Source: Bradyrhizobium sp. ORS 375 (GTDB taxonomy: Bacteria; Pseudomonadota; Alphaproteobacteria; Rhizobiales; Xanthobacteraceae). From it: a stretch of 36,654 nucleotides of DNA. Positions 26,789-35,576 of the stretch are shown here, piece after piece. Within the stretch, counting starts at the first letter, position 1; each line of letters starts with the position of its first letter. The DNA lies in NCBI RefSeq assembly GCF_000239775.1, contig NZ_CAFI01000104.1, positions 3,525 through 40,178 on the forward strand, in the 5' to 3' direction. A program made the translations under genes and the position numbers. The notes under the pieces were generated by a model, which was not told where the DNA came from, searched no databases, and was given only the letters and a program-made list of their open reading frames with translations.

Positions 26789-28213
26789 ATGAACATCGAC
26801 GACAACAAGAAATCCCGGGCGGCGCTCAAATCCTATTTCGTCAAGAATGCCATCCCGACCGAGCAGCAGTTCTCCCAGCTGATCGACAGCGTGCTCAACC
26901 AGCGCGATGACGGCGTCATCAAGCCCGCCGGCGGCGAGCCGCTGTCGATCGAGGCGGTGGGTGACGCCGAGAAGGCGCTGAACTTCTACATGCAGATCTC
27001 CGATCCCAGCCCCGCCTGGACGCTGTCGCTGCGTCCGCGCGCGAACCCGGCCGACCCCCAGACCGGCAAGCCGGGCCTGTCCTTCAACGATCCCAATGGC
27101 GTGAGCCGTCTCGCGATCAATGCCGCGACGGGCTCGGTCGGCATCGGCGTCGTCGAGCCGAGCGAGGCGCTCGAGGTCAACGGTCGCATCAAGGCGGCGC
27201 AGCTTGCGATCGGCCCGTGGCCGGCCAACCCCGGGCAATATGGATTCATCGGCGTGACGACGCTGAAGCAGAACATCGACCAGAACTATGCGCTGCTGCA
27301 GAGCGCGTCCGGCACCGACCTTGGCACGACCTACCTGAACTCGCCGACGGCCATCCGCCTGCGCATCAAGAATGGCGACCGCATGATCGTGACGGCGAAC
27401 GGCAATGTCGGGATCGGCACGGTGTCGCCGGCGAACCTGCTCGAGGTCGCGGGGGTCGCCCGCTTCGGATCCCTTGGGATCGGTCCATGGCCCGCCAACC
27501 CCGGCTTCATGCATGTCGGCGTGACCACCCTGAACCAGGGCGACGGCGGCAATTACGCGCTGCTGCAAGCCACCAGCGGTGATGGCATGACCTTCGTGAA
27601 CTCGCCGAGCGCGGTGCGTCTGCGCATCCGCAATGACGACCGTCTGGTGGTCGATAATGGCGAGACCACCTCGTTGAGGCCGTTCAAGACGGTCGGCGCG
27701 CACACCATCAAGATCGGTCATCCCTCGCCCAATGGCCGCTACGGCAATGACGGCATCCGCGGCGAGCCCAACCTGTGGCTCGACTCCTCCGGCACCGTCT
27801 TCATCAAGCAGGGTTTCCAGGCCACCGGTCTCGACGTTGCCGAGCGCTTCCCGGCCGCCGAGCCGCTGGTGCCCGGCGACGTCGCGGTGTTCGACGAGCA
27901 CGATCGCAAGATCGTCCGCTGCGATCGCGCGGTGGATCGCCGCGCGGTCGGGATCGTCTCCGGCGATGCCGCCTTCATCCTGGGGATCGAATCCGAGGAG
28001 GTGCCGATCGCGCTCTGCGGCCGTGTCGCGTGCAAGGTCGACGCCGACGTCGCGCCGATCGCCGCCGGCGACCTGCTGACGACGAGCGCGACCCGCGGTC
28101 ACGCCCAGAAGGCCGAAGATCCCGCCACTTGCGCCGGCGCGATCATCGGTAAGGCGCTGACGTCGCTCGCCAGCGGCAAGGGCGAGATTCTCGTCATGGT
28201 CCATGGGAGGTGA
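26789..28213 (+). CDS. Tail-fibre-like protein with duplicated repeat
   Basis: A 474-aa protein in the place of Afp13, the fibre for target binding. Residues 1-50 form an N-terminal part that probably docks on the baseplate (AALKSYFVKNAIPTEQQFSQLIDSV). Residues 116-205 and 206-291 are two copies of a unit of about 90 residues, each opening VGIG-x2-P-x3-LEV and containing IGPWPANPG, VTTL, NYALLQ and LNSP/VNSP landmarks. VGIGT-type repeats are common in trimeric phage fibres. The C-terminal domain, about 340-474 (VAERFPAAEPLVPGDVAVFD to GEILVMV), resembles domains seen at the end of long secreted beta proteins. It has no Peptidase S74 motif. AGGTTTTAA ahead of the ATG is a weak ribosome site. 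Confidence 0.75.
   Translation: MNIDDNKKSRAALKSYFVKNAIPTEQQFSQLIDSVLNQRDDGVIKPAGGEPLSIEAVGDAEKALNFYMQISDPSPAWTLSLRPRANPADPQTGKPGLSFNDPNGVSRLAINAATGSVGIGVVEPSEALEVNGRIKAAQLAIGPWPANPGQYGFIGVTTLKQNIDQNYALLQSASGTDLGTTYLNSPTAIRLRIKNGDRMIVTANGNVGIGTVSPANLLEVAGVARFGSLGIGPWPANPGFMHVGVTTLNQGDGGNYALLQATSGDGMTFVNSPSAVRLRIRNDDRLVVDNGETTSLRPFKTVGAHTIKIGHPSPNGRYGNDGIRGEPNLWLDSSGTVFIKQGFQATGLDVAERFPAAEPLVPGDVAVFDEHDRKIVRCDRAVDRRAVGIVSGDAAFILGIESEEVPIALCGRVACKVDADVAPIAAGDLLTTSATRGHAQKAEDPATCAGAIIGKALTSLASGKGEILVMVHGR
27134..27661 (+). repeat. Internal tandem duplication within the fibre gene
   Basis: Two copies of a segment of about 260-270 bases (27134-27403 and 27404-27661). The shared peptide landmarks in both copies, in the same order, are VGIG, LEV, IGPWPANPG, GVTTL, NYALLQ and NSP. 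The copies diverged moderately in between, so the duplication is not recent. Confidence 0.8.
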
Positions 28214-28215
28214 AC

Positions 28216-28452
28216 ATGTTCGTTGTCGGCACGACCAACCCAACAACTGAAGGCCAGCCCGAAACGGAGGCATCGAGCATGGAAGCGCGCCTGAGGGACC
28301 GGCTGAGCCAGCTGCGCGAGGAATTCGCCAACGGCCAGAGCCAGCTGCTGCAGGCCGAGGCGCGCGTGCGCGACCTGCGCGAGACGCTGCTGCGCATCAG
28401 CGGCGCCATCCAGGTGCTGTCCGAGGAGCTCGGCGAGAGCCAGGAAGGATAG
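28216..28452 (+). CDS. Small coiled-coil protein of unknown function
   Basis: A 78-aa product starting at the ATG at 28216 with GGGAGG seven bases upstream. A second ATG at 28279 also has GGAGG ahead and would give a 57-aa product beginning MEARLRDRLSQLREEF. From there on the protein is a heptad-patterned helix rich in L, R, E and Q, ending in ELGESQEG; the first 20 residues are unstructured. No family is recognised. It lies between fibre and Afp12-like genes and may be a fibre chaperone or a trimer-forming adaptor; this is inference. Confidence 0.72.
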   Translation: MFVVGTTNPTTEGQPETEASSMEARLRDRLSQLREEFANGQSQLLQAEARVRDLRETLLRISGAIQVLSEELGESQEG

Positions 28453-28458
28453 ACGAAC

Positions 28459-30513
28459 GTGGACGCGATCTCGATCGCCACCGGACCGCCGGAGCATCCG
28501 CTGCTCGACTTCACGGCCCTGCTGCGGCAGGGCCTGTCCGAGCTGGAGCGTCTCGCCGGCGACCAGTGGACCGATTTCAACGCGCATGATCCGGGCATCA
28601 CGCTGCTCGAGGCGATGTGCTACGCGCTCAGCGATCTCGGCTATCGCACCTTCCACCCGATTCCCGACCTGCTCGCCGAAGCAGGCAAGAACACCGCGAC
28701 CGGCCTGTTCACCGCCGCGCAGGCGCTGACCTGCAGGGCGGTGACAGCAGATGATCTCAGGCGCGTCGTGCTCGACGTTCCCGGCGTCAAGAATGCCTGG
28801 ATCGTCAGGGCTGACGGCACGTCGCCGCCACTCAGATACGATCCTGCCGCCAGGACGATCGCCATCGACCGCAAGTCCACGCCGTCGGCGAACAGCGAGC
28901 CCGTCGTCCCCCGCGGTCTCTGGCGCGTGCTGGTGGAAAAATCCGATCTCCAGGGCCGCGACGCGTCGGTCATCCGGCTCGATGTGGCAAGGCGCCTTCA
29001 TGCCAATCGGCCGCTCTGCGAGGATTTCGACGACATCGTCATGCTCGACCCGATGCCGGTGGCGGTGCGCGCCTCGGTCGAGATCGGCGAAACCGAGAAC
29101 GGCGCCGACGTGCTGCTCGGCATCTTCGAGCGGGTCAGCGCGCTGATCTCGCCCTCCATCGGCTTCCTGCGGCTCGACGAGGCGCTCGCGCGTGGGGCGC
29201 GCAGCGATGAGATCTTCGAGGGGCCGCCGCTGCTGCGCGGCTTCATCGACCGCGCGACCCTGCCCGGCGCCGAGCGGCGCGTGGCGCTGCATACGTCCGA
29301 CGTGATCCACGCGATCATGAGCGTGCCGGGCGTGCGCGCCGTCCGCTGGATCCTGCTGGCGCGCGCCGGCAGCCCGACCGGCGAGCCGTGGTCGCTGACG
29401 CTCGACGAGAGCGGCGCCGCGCGGCTCGATCTGACCGCCAGCAGCATCGAGCTCGTCAAGGATCGCCAGCCGGTCACCGTCGACGTCGCACGCGTGATCA
29501 GCACCTTCGATACGCGCGCGCGCACGGCCAGCCTGTTCCCCGCGCTTGACGCCGGCGATCGCGACCTGATCCCGCGGCCCGGGCAAAAGCGGGATGTCGC
29601 AAACTATCTGCCGCTGGAGACCGACCTGCCACGGCTTTACGGCGTCGGTGACGGCACCCTGCCCGACTCCGCCGACGACGCGCGCAAGGCCGCGGCCAAT
29701 CAGTTGCGCGGCTATCTGGCCGTGCTCGACCAGCTGCTGGCCAACGAGTTCGCCCAGCTCGGTCATGTCGCCTCGCTGCTCAGCATCAATGACGACTCGG
29801 CCGGGACCTATGCCGCGCAGCTCGTCGGCGACGATCCGGATCGTGATTCCATTCTCGATGTCGACTTCGGAACCGAGAAGCTGGCCGAGATCATCGAGCC
29901 GCCGGGGGCCCTGAACAGGCGCAACCGGCTGCTGAACCATCTGCTCGGACGGTTCGCCGAGACCGTGACCGACGATCCGCAGCTGCCGGGAGCGCCGCCG
30001 CCGCCCGATGCGGACACCGCGACCGCGCGTCTCCTGGAAGCCAAGCGCGAATTCCTCGCGCGCATGCCCGAGCTCGGATCGGCGCGCGGCACCGGCGTCG
30101 ACCTGCTCACACCGGGATCATCGCCGGCGCTGATCGACCGGGTGCGGCTGCGGCTCGGCTGGCCGTCGGACACCGATACGAAATTCCTGCTCGTCGAGCA
30201 CATCCTGCTGCGCGCGCTGCCGGAGGACGAGATCAATGCCCTGCCGCTGCTCGCTTCGGCCCCGCGCGACGATCCCTGGACGGCGCAGCTCACCTTCGTG
30301 TTCCCGTCGCGCCTGAAGGAGCTCGAGACCATGGTGCAGCGCATCGTCCGGGAGGAGACACCGGCCCATCTGACCGCCTATCTGCTCTGGCTCGACGCGG
30401 CCTCCTTCGCGGCCTTTGCGGCAACCTATGACGATCTCCTGCTGGCGTTGCGGCAGCACCGGTTTGCCGACCGGCTCGGCGTCAAGCCGGCCACTGCAGG
30501 ACCCTCGCCATGA
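28459..30513 (+). CDS. Baseplate protein (Afp12/Pvc12-like)
   Basis: A 684-aa second large baseplate protein starting at GTG 28459. The stretch HPLLDFTALLRQGLSELERLAGDQWTDFNAHDPGITLLEAMCYALSDLGYRTFHPI is a strong hallmark of this gpJ-like/Afp12 family in eCIS loci (DFNxHDPGITLLE). Later regions include VILLARAGSPTGEPWSL-like strands and a C-terminal part with LLVEHILLRALPEDE, found at the end of the family. It and the Afp11-like protein form the outer wedge ring. It ends in an ATGA overlap with the next gene. Confidence 0.85.
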   Translation: MDAISIATGPPEHPLLDFTALLRQGLSELERLAGDQWTDFNAHDPGITLLEAMCYALSDLGYRTFHPIPDLLAEAGKNTATGLFTAAQALTCRAVTADDLRRVVLDVPGVKNAWIVRADGTSPPLRYDPAARTIAIDRKSTPSANSEPVVPRGLWRVLVEKSDLQGRDASVIRLDVARRLHANRPLCEDFDDIVMLDPMPVAVRASVEIGETENGADVLLGIFERVSALISPSIGFLRLDEALARGARSDEIFEGPPLLRGFIDRATLPGAERRVALHTSDVIHAIMSVPGVRAVRWILLARAGSPTGEPWSLTLDESGAARLDLTASSIELVKDRQPVTVDVARVISTFDTRARTASLFPALDAGDRDLIPRPGQKRDVANYLPLETDLPRLYGVGDGTLPDSADDARKAAANQLRGYLAVLDQLLANEFAQLGHVASLLSINDDSAGTYAAQLVGDDPDRDSILDVDFGTEKLAEIIEPPGALNRRNRLLNHLLGRFAETVTDDPQLPGAPPPPDADTATARLLEAKREFLARMPELGSARGTGVDLLTPGSSPALIDRVRLRLGWPSDTDTKFLLVEHILLRALPEDEINALPLLASAPRDDPWTAQLTFVFPSRLKELETMVQRIVREETPAHLTAYLLWLDAASFAAFAATYDDLLLALRQHRFADRLGVKPATAGPSP

Positions 30514-32570
30514 CCGGCCCGACCAGCAGCGGCACGGTGCTGCGTCTGCGCGAGGCGCGCAATCGCATGCTCGACGCACTCAGGCTCGGCGAGACCTATC
30601 CGGTCCGCGATCTCCCGGTGCCGAACGAGCGGCTCACGGTCGCCTTCAACGACACCGCCGCGATCAAGGTCGAGAGCAGCGAGAAAGGCGTCGACTACGG
30701 ACTGCGCAACAAGACCGGCGATGCGCTCGGCGCCGTCGTCAAGGGCACGGGCAGCGCGGTGGTGCTGACGACCCCGCCGATCCGCGACGATATCACCTTC
30801 ACGATCCATGCGCGTGCGCCCAGCGGACGCGAGGCTGACCTGCTGGAGACAGCCGGCGTGAAAGTCGGGCTCGACGCGTCTTTGGCAGCGATCCTGCTGC
30901 CCGCGGACGGGCCGTCGCCGCGCGTGCTCGATTACAACGCCGCCGTGACCGTGCGCCTGCCCGCGAGCCAGGACGGCGTCGACTACCGGCTGGTCCGCTT
31001 CGCCGGCGGCGATCCGGCCCATCCGGACGACGTGGCTGCGGCCGCGCAGGACGACATCGTCTCGCTCGGAAACCAGACGGTTCGTGGCACCGGCGGACCG
31101 ATCGAGCTGCCGAGCAAGCCGCTGCAGGCGGACACCGAGATCAGGATCCGCGCCACCAAGACGTTCGATGCCGCGCTGGCGCGGCCGCCGCAGACCAACA
31201 TTCTCGCCATTCGCCTGCGCGTCTACGTCAAAGCCAATCCGGATCTGGTGCTGACGCCGGAGCCCGGCGCGATCGTCGACTACCAGGCCGTGCCGAAGAT
31301 CAAGCTCGCCGCGGCCCAGAGCGGCGTCGACTATCGCGCCGTGATCTGGCCGCTTCCCGACGCGGCGTTCGCGCAAGGCGCGGCTGCCGGGCCGGGCCTG
31401 CTCGCCGTGCCCGTGCCATCACAGCCGGACGCGATGATCCGTCTGCCATCGCTTGCGGCGGATCCGAGTGTCGTGCCGCAGGGTTTCACGCTCGGCATCG
31501 ACTGGCAGCCCGGTGGCAATGCCGACCTCCGGCTCACGCTGCCGGCGGCGACCGCCGACAGCGTCATCGCGATCGCGGCCCGCAAGGCCCACGCGACCGG
31601 CACGGCCTCGTTCTCCTCCTGGATCTGGCTGCGCCAGATGCCAGCCGTGCTGGTGCGCCCGAATCCCAGGCCGGAGCTCGGCGTCACTGTGACGCTGGCC
31701 GGACAGGCGAGCGACGGCGCGATGACGCTCGCCGGCGGCCAGCCCGGCGTCTTCTACACGCCTCGAACCAACCCGGCCGCCGGCAATATCCTGCCGGCCT
31801 ATGTGCACCAGCGCAGCCCGGACGATCCGAACGCCAGCAAGGGCATCGGCGCGCTCGAGCTGGAGGTCGACTTCGCCGTGACGCGCGAGGGCCAGCCGCC
31901 GCTGCCGCCTGTCGTGGACACCGGCGCGGCCGCGATCGGCTCGTCCTGGACCGTCGCTGCAATGAAGGCGCAGAGCCGCATCGGCATCGATCTGCCGAAC
32001 CCGGTCGTCATCGCCGCCGTGCCGGCGGCGCAGCTGACCGCCGCACTGATCGATCGCGGCGGCACGGCGCATGTCACCGTGCCCGCGAGCACAGCGAGCG
32101 ACAGCTACGCCCTGTTCCAGGAAGCCGCACCGAACGATGTCGCCATCGGCGCGGCCCGCGACGGCAACGGCCAGGCGCTCGACTTCGCCTCGACCGCGAT
32201 TGCCAACGACACGGTGTTGGTGCTGTCGGCGACGAGCAAGGCGCCGATTCCGGTGCGGCGGCGGCTGCGCTTTGTCGTTGCCGTGAAGCCGGATCCATCG
32301 TGCCCGGTGCGGGCCGCCGATGCAGCGGTGCCGGCCGGCAACCGCACGCGGATCCTCGTCGACAGGACCCAGCCCGAGATGACCTATCAGCTCGTCGCCG
32401 CAGGCGCATCGATCGGCGCGGCGCAGCAAGGCAATGGCGACACGCTCGCCTTCATCACCGATCCGATCAACGCCAATATCAGCTTCTCGATCACCGCGAC
32501 GCGCATCACCCCGCCAGCCGCGACGGTGACGCTCTCCGCGACCGCCCCCGTCACGCTCAAGCCGAATTAG
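30510..32570 (+). CDS. Large protein of repeated beta-rich modules, function unknown
   Basis: A 686-aa protein; the ATG overlaps the Afp12-like stop (ATGA). No signal peptide, membrane helix or enzymatic motif is seen. After an N-terminal helix (LRLREARNRMLDALRLGETYPVRD) it shows about six divergent modules of 80-110 residues, near 48-102, 143-217, 260-356, 389-495, 517-575 and 611-665. Each opens with alternating strand residues leading to a motif like GVDYxL (GVDYGL, GVDYRL, GVDYRA, GVFYTP, DSYALF, MTYQLV). Several then have a G-x-G turn and a strand like ITFTIHA, IRIRAT or ISFSITA. The modular form resembles Ig-like fibre or stalk proteins. Placement between Afp12-like and tape-measure genes suggests an exposed structural part. 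Confidence 0.8.
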   Translation: MTGPTSSGTVLRLREARNRMLDALRLGETYPVRDLPVPNERLTVAFNDTAAIKVESSEKGVDYGLRNKTGDALGAVVKGTGSAVVLTTPPIRDDITFTIHARAPSGREADLLETAGVKVGLDASLAAILLPADGPSPRVLDYNAAVTVRLPASQDGVDYRLVRFAGGDPAHPDDVAAAAQDDIVSLGNQTVRGTGGPIELPSKPLQADTEIRIRATKTFDAALARPPQTNILAIRLRVYVKANPDLVLTPEPGAIVDYQAVPKIKLAAAQSGVDYRAVIWPLPDAAFAQGAAAGPGLLAVPVPSQPDAMIRLPSLAADPSVVPQGFTLGIDWQPGGNADLRLTLPAATADSVIAIAARKAHATGTASFSSWIWLRQMPAVLVRPNPRPELGVTVTLAGQASDGAMTLAGGQPGVFYTPRTNPAAGNILPAYVHQRSPDDPNASKGIGALELEVDFAVTREGQPPLPPVVDTGAAAIGSSWTVAAMKAQSRIGIDLPNPVVIAAVPAAQLTAALIDRGGTAHVTVPASTASDSYALFQEAAPNDVAIGAARDGNGQALDFASTAIANDTVLVLSATSKAPIPVRRRLRFVVAVKPDPSCPVRAADAAVPAGNRTRILVDRTQPEMTYQLVAAGASIGAAQQGNGDTLAFITDPINANISFSITATRITPPAATVTLSATAPVTLKPN
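30651..32504 (+). repeat. Six divergent beta-module repeats encoded within the 686-aa gene
   Basis: Protein-level repeats of 80-110 residues recognisable by the GVDYxL-type core and the trailing DxxFxIxA-type strand. Clear copies begin near nucleotides 30651, 30936, 31287, 31674, 32058 and 32340. Copies 1-3 share GVDY exactly; copies 4-6 keep only the aromatic position. Confidence 0.55.
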
Positions 32571-32589
32571 GAGCCTCGATCGCGCCGCC

Positions 32590-34239
32590 ATGTCCCAGCG
32601 CCACACCATCCATCGCGAGATCGTCGAGGTGACCGTCGGCAGCGCCGCGAGCGCCGCGCGCATCAGCGCCGCCGTCTCCGACGCGATCCGCGAAGCCGTG
32701 ACGCCGCTGCTGGAGCGCCTGTTCGACGAGATGACACCGCGGGCCGAGTTGATCCGCATCGACCGGCTCGAGCTCGATCTCGGACGGCTCGATCCCGCCA
32801 CGCTGCCGCGTGATCTTCCGGCCCAGATCGCCGCGAAGCTTCCGGCTGCATTGCTGCAATCGGCGGCGACGGCGCGCCGGACCGGAGATCCGTCCAGCGG
32901 CGCGGGACAAGCCGGCCGGACCAAACCCGACGCCGGCGCGGCGCCGCTGCTCGTGATCGATCATTTCGTCGCGACCGGCACCCTGCCATGGTGGTGCGAC
33001 GGTCGCGATCGCGACCTGCTCGACCGTGCCGCGAACGACGCCCTGCGGCGATCGCCCGCGGGGCTCGCGCACAGCCTGCGCGGCTTCATCAGCGATCCCA
33101 CCGCCATGAACCGTCTGATCGGCCACCTCAGTGAGGCCACGCTGGAGCGCATCGTTGCTGCGGTCGCACCGGACAGCGCCGCCGGTCTGCGCGAGCTGGC
33201 AACACTGCTGGAGCACGTCGCGATCGGCGATCTCACGCTGCGGCAGCAGCGACTCGCGCGCTGGCGCGGATTGCTGCAGGCAGCGTGTGCCGGGCCCCGC
33301 AGCGATATGGTCGAGACGGCCCTGACGGCGATCGCGCTCGCAGCCGGGCTGCCGCTGAGCTCGTTGCTGGTTGCGATCGAGACAGCAGGCCCTCCGTCAA
33401 CAACGGCCATCGCGGCTCGTCTTGCTGAACTGCGGAATCGTCATTCCGCGGTTATCGCCACACCCTTGCGCTACTGGCCGCAGGATCCGCACCTCACAGC
33501 TCTGCACGCCGAACTTGCACCGCTGGCGGCTCGGCTGCCCGAACCGGACCAGCCAGCCTGGGCCGCCGCGTTGGCGCGGCTCGCGCAGGCTCCGACCGGA
33601 CCAGCCTACGAGTCCGCATTGTCAGCCGTGCTCCAGCCGCTGCGCCAGGCCGGACTGTTGACCGCCGCCGAGGCCGAGCGCCTGCGCGCCCGACGGTCCG
33701 CGTCCCCTCGCGCGCGTGAGCACACCGACCTCGAGGACTCCCACGCCGTGATGGCCGCCGGCATCTGCCTGCTCTGGCCGTTCCTGCCGCGCCTGTTCGC
33801 GCGCTGCGGTTTGCTTGACGACAAGCAGACCGGCTTCGCGAGTCTCGCCGCGCAACAGCGCGCCGTGCTGCTGCTGCACCATCTGGCGACCGGCGAAAGC
33901 GATGCACCAGAATTCGCGCTGCTGTTGCCGAAGGTGCTGTGCGGCCTGCCGCCGTTCGACGCTTGCGAGATCGCCGAGCCGATTACGGCCAACGAGGCGG
34001 CTGAGACCGCGCAGCTCCTGGACGCCGCAATTGCCCATGCGAGCGGCCTCGGCACGATCTCGCCGGCCGGGCTACGCGAAACCTTCCTGATGCGGCCCGG
34101 CCTGCTCGGCACGCGCGATGGCGCGTGGCTGCTGCGGCTGGAGCAGCGGAGCACGGACGTGCTGCTGGAGAGAATTCCATGGACCCTGCAATGGCTGCGA
34201 TTGCCATGGATGCAGGCAGCGATGCGGGTGGAATGGTGA
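32590..34239 (+). CDS. Tape measure protein of a contractile injection system (CIS_TMP, Afp14/Pvc14-like)
   Basis: The 549-aa product sets tube length. The N-terminus HTIHREIVEVTVGS followed by AVSDAIREAVTPLLERLFDEM and LELDLGRLD is the typical CIS_TMP opening. The C-terminal domain contains AGICLLWPFLPRLFARCGLL, QQRAVLLLHHLATGE and LLLPKVLCGLPP, which are the strongest family hallmarks. The central part is alanine/leucine-rich helix. The length is short compared with many Afp14-like proteins, so the particle may be short. It is followed by the AAA+ ATPase gene, which overlaps its end. Confidence 0.9.
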   Translation: MSQRHTIHREIVEVTVGSAASAARISAAVSDAIREAVTPLLERLFDEMTPRAELIRIDRLELDLGRLDPATLPRDLPAQIAAKLPAALLQSAATARRTGDPSSGAGQAGRTKPDAGAAPLLVIDHFVATGTLPWWCDGRDRDLLDRAANDALRRSPAGLAHSLRGFISDPTAMNRLIGHLSEATLERIVAAVAPDSAAGLRELATLLEHVAIGDLTLRQQRLARWRGLLQAACAGPRSDMVETALTAIALAAGLPLSSLLVAIETAGPPSTTAIAARLAELRNRHSAVIATPLRYWPQDPHLTALHAELAPLAARLPEPDQPAWAAALARLAQAPTGPAYESALSAVLQPLRQAGLLTAAEAERLRARRSASPRAREHTDLEDSHAVMAAGICLLWPFLPRLFARCGLLDDKQTGFASLAAQQRAVLLLHHLATGESDAPEFALLLPKVLCGLPPFDACEIAEPITANEAAETAQLLDAAIAHASGLGTISPAGLRETFLMRPGLLGTRDGAWLLRLEQRSTDVLLERIPWTLQWLRLPWMQAAMRVEW

Positions 34240-35576
34240 GCGCGCTGGAGCAGAACGCAAGTGATCTGGACGCCGAGCTGAACTGGCTCGCGCAGCTGAT
34301 CGATGCGCGCTTCAAGCTGTATTTCAACCTCGACGGCGCGGCGCCGGCTGCGCCCGAGCCGCCCGATCTGTCGAACTCGGCCTCGCCCTACGCGGCGTTC
34401 CTGCGCGAGCACGCTTGCGATTTTGCCGAGCGCGTCGCGCTGGTGCTGGCGCTGGCGCCGCATCTGCGGCCGCAGCTGCTCGACGTGTTCTTCACCCGCA
34501 ACCAGACCTTCGACCGCCGCTTCGCCGAGTTCGGCGGCGTCCGCAAGGACGCCGACGGCGACTTCTGGCCGACCGGCGAGACGCTCGCCTTCATCATCGG
34601 CGGCACCGACCTCGCCACGCGCTTCCGCCTGCAGGCGCTGTTCGAGCCCGACCATCCGTTCGCGCGGCGCGGCCTGTTGCGCGCGGCGACCTCCGGCAGC
34701 GACGAGCCGGCGATGAAGGCGCGGCTCGCTCTGTCGGACGATGCGCTGGCGCTGTTCACGCGCGGCGAACAGCGTCGGCCGAGCTACGGCGCGCATTTCC
34801 CGGCGCAACTGATCGAGACCCGGCTCGACTGGAGCGATCTCGTGCTGCATCCGGCGACGCGCCAGGGCCTCGGCCAGATCGAATCCTGGATCGCGCATGG
34901 CGACACGCTGATGCACGATTGGCGCATGGCGGCGAAGCTGCGGCCGGGCTATCGTAGCCTGTTCTACGGCCCGCCCGGCACCGGCAAGACCATGACAGCG
35001 TGCCTGCTCGGCAAGTCGACCGGACGCCACGTCTATCGCGTCGATCTGTCGATGGTGGTCTCGAAGTTCATCGGCGAGACCGAGAAGAACCTCGCTGCCG
35101 TGTTCAATCAGGCCGAGGGGCGCAACTGGATCCTGCTGTTCGACGAGGCCGACGCGCTGTTCGGCAAGCGCAGCGAAACGCGCGACGCGCATGACCGCTA
35201 CGCCAACCAGGAGATCGCCTTCCTGCTGCAGCGGATCGAAAGCTTCGACGGCATCGCCATCCTCGCCTCCAATCTGCGCGACAACATCGACGATGCCTTC
35301 GCGCGCCGCTTTGAATCCGTGATCTACTTCCCGTTGCCGCGTCCCGAGGAGCGCGAGCTGCTCTGGCGCCAGGGCTTCTCCCCAAAGGCGCAATTCGCCG
35401 ACGACCTGGATTTCGGCAAGATCGCCCACGACTACACGCTGTCCGGCGGCTCGATCATGAACGTGATCCGCCTCGCCTCGCTGCAATCGCTCAAGGACAA
35501 TGGCCGCCCGATCGGCCGCGACGATCTGGTCGCCGCGATCAGGAGCGAGATGATCAAGGAAGGGAAGGCTGCATGA
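34179..35576 (+). CDS. AAA+ ATPase of the injection system (Afp15/Pvc15-like)
   Basis: A 465-aa ATPase, thought in Afp/PVC to assist assembly or cargo loading. The N-terminal half is the winged-helix-like eCIS-specific domain (about 35-225). Walker A GPPGTGKT is at 264-271, Walker B ILLFDEAD at 318-325, then sensor 1 region AILASNLRDNID and arginine-finger-like FARRFESVIYF. The start at 34179 is preferred because GGAGAG lies six bases upstream, although it overlaps the tape-measure gene by 61 bases; ATG 34206 or 34233 would give shorter products. The stop overlaps the DUF4157 gene start by four bases. Confidence 0.9.
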   Translation: MDPAMAAIAMDAGSDAGGMVSALEQNASDLDAELNWLAQLIDARFKLYFNLDGAAPAAPEPPDLSNSASPYAAFLREHACDFAERVALVLALAPHLRPQLLDVFFTRNQTFDRRFAEFGGVRKDADGDFWPTGETLAFIIGGTDLATRFRLQALFEPDHPFARRGLLRAATSGSDEPAMKARLALSDDALALFTRGEQRRPSYGAHFPAQLIETRLDWSDLVLHPATRQGLGQIESWIAHGDTLMHDWRMAAKLRPGYRSLFYGPPGTGKTMTACLLGKSTGRHVYRVDLSMVVSKFIGETEKNLAAVFNQAEGRNWILLFDEADALFGKRSETRDAHDRYANQEIAFLLQRIESFDGIAILASNLRDNIDDAFARRFESVIYFPLPRPEERELLWRQGFSPKAQFADDLDFGKIAHDYTLSGGSIMNVIRLASLQSLKDNGRPIGRDDLVAAIRSEMIKEGKAA

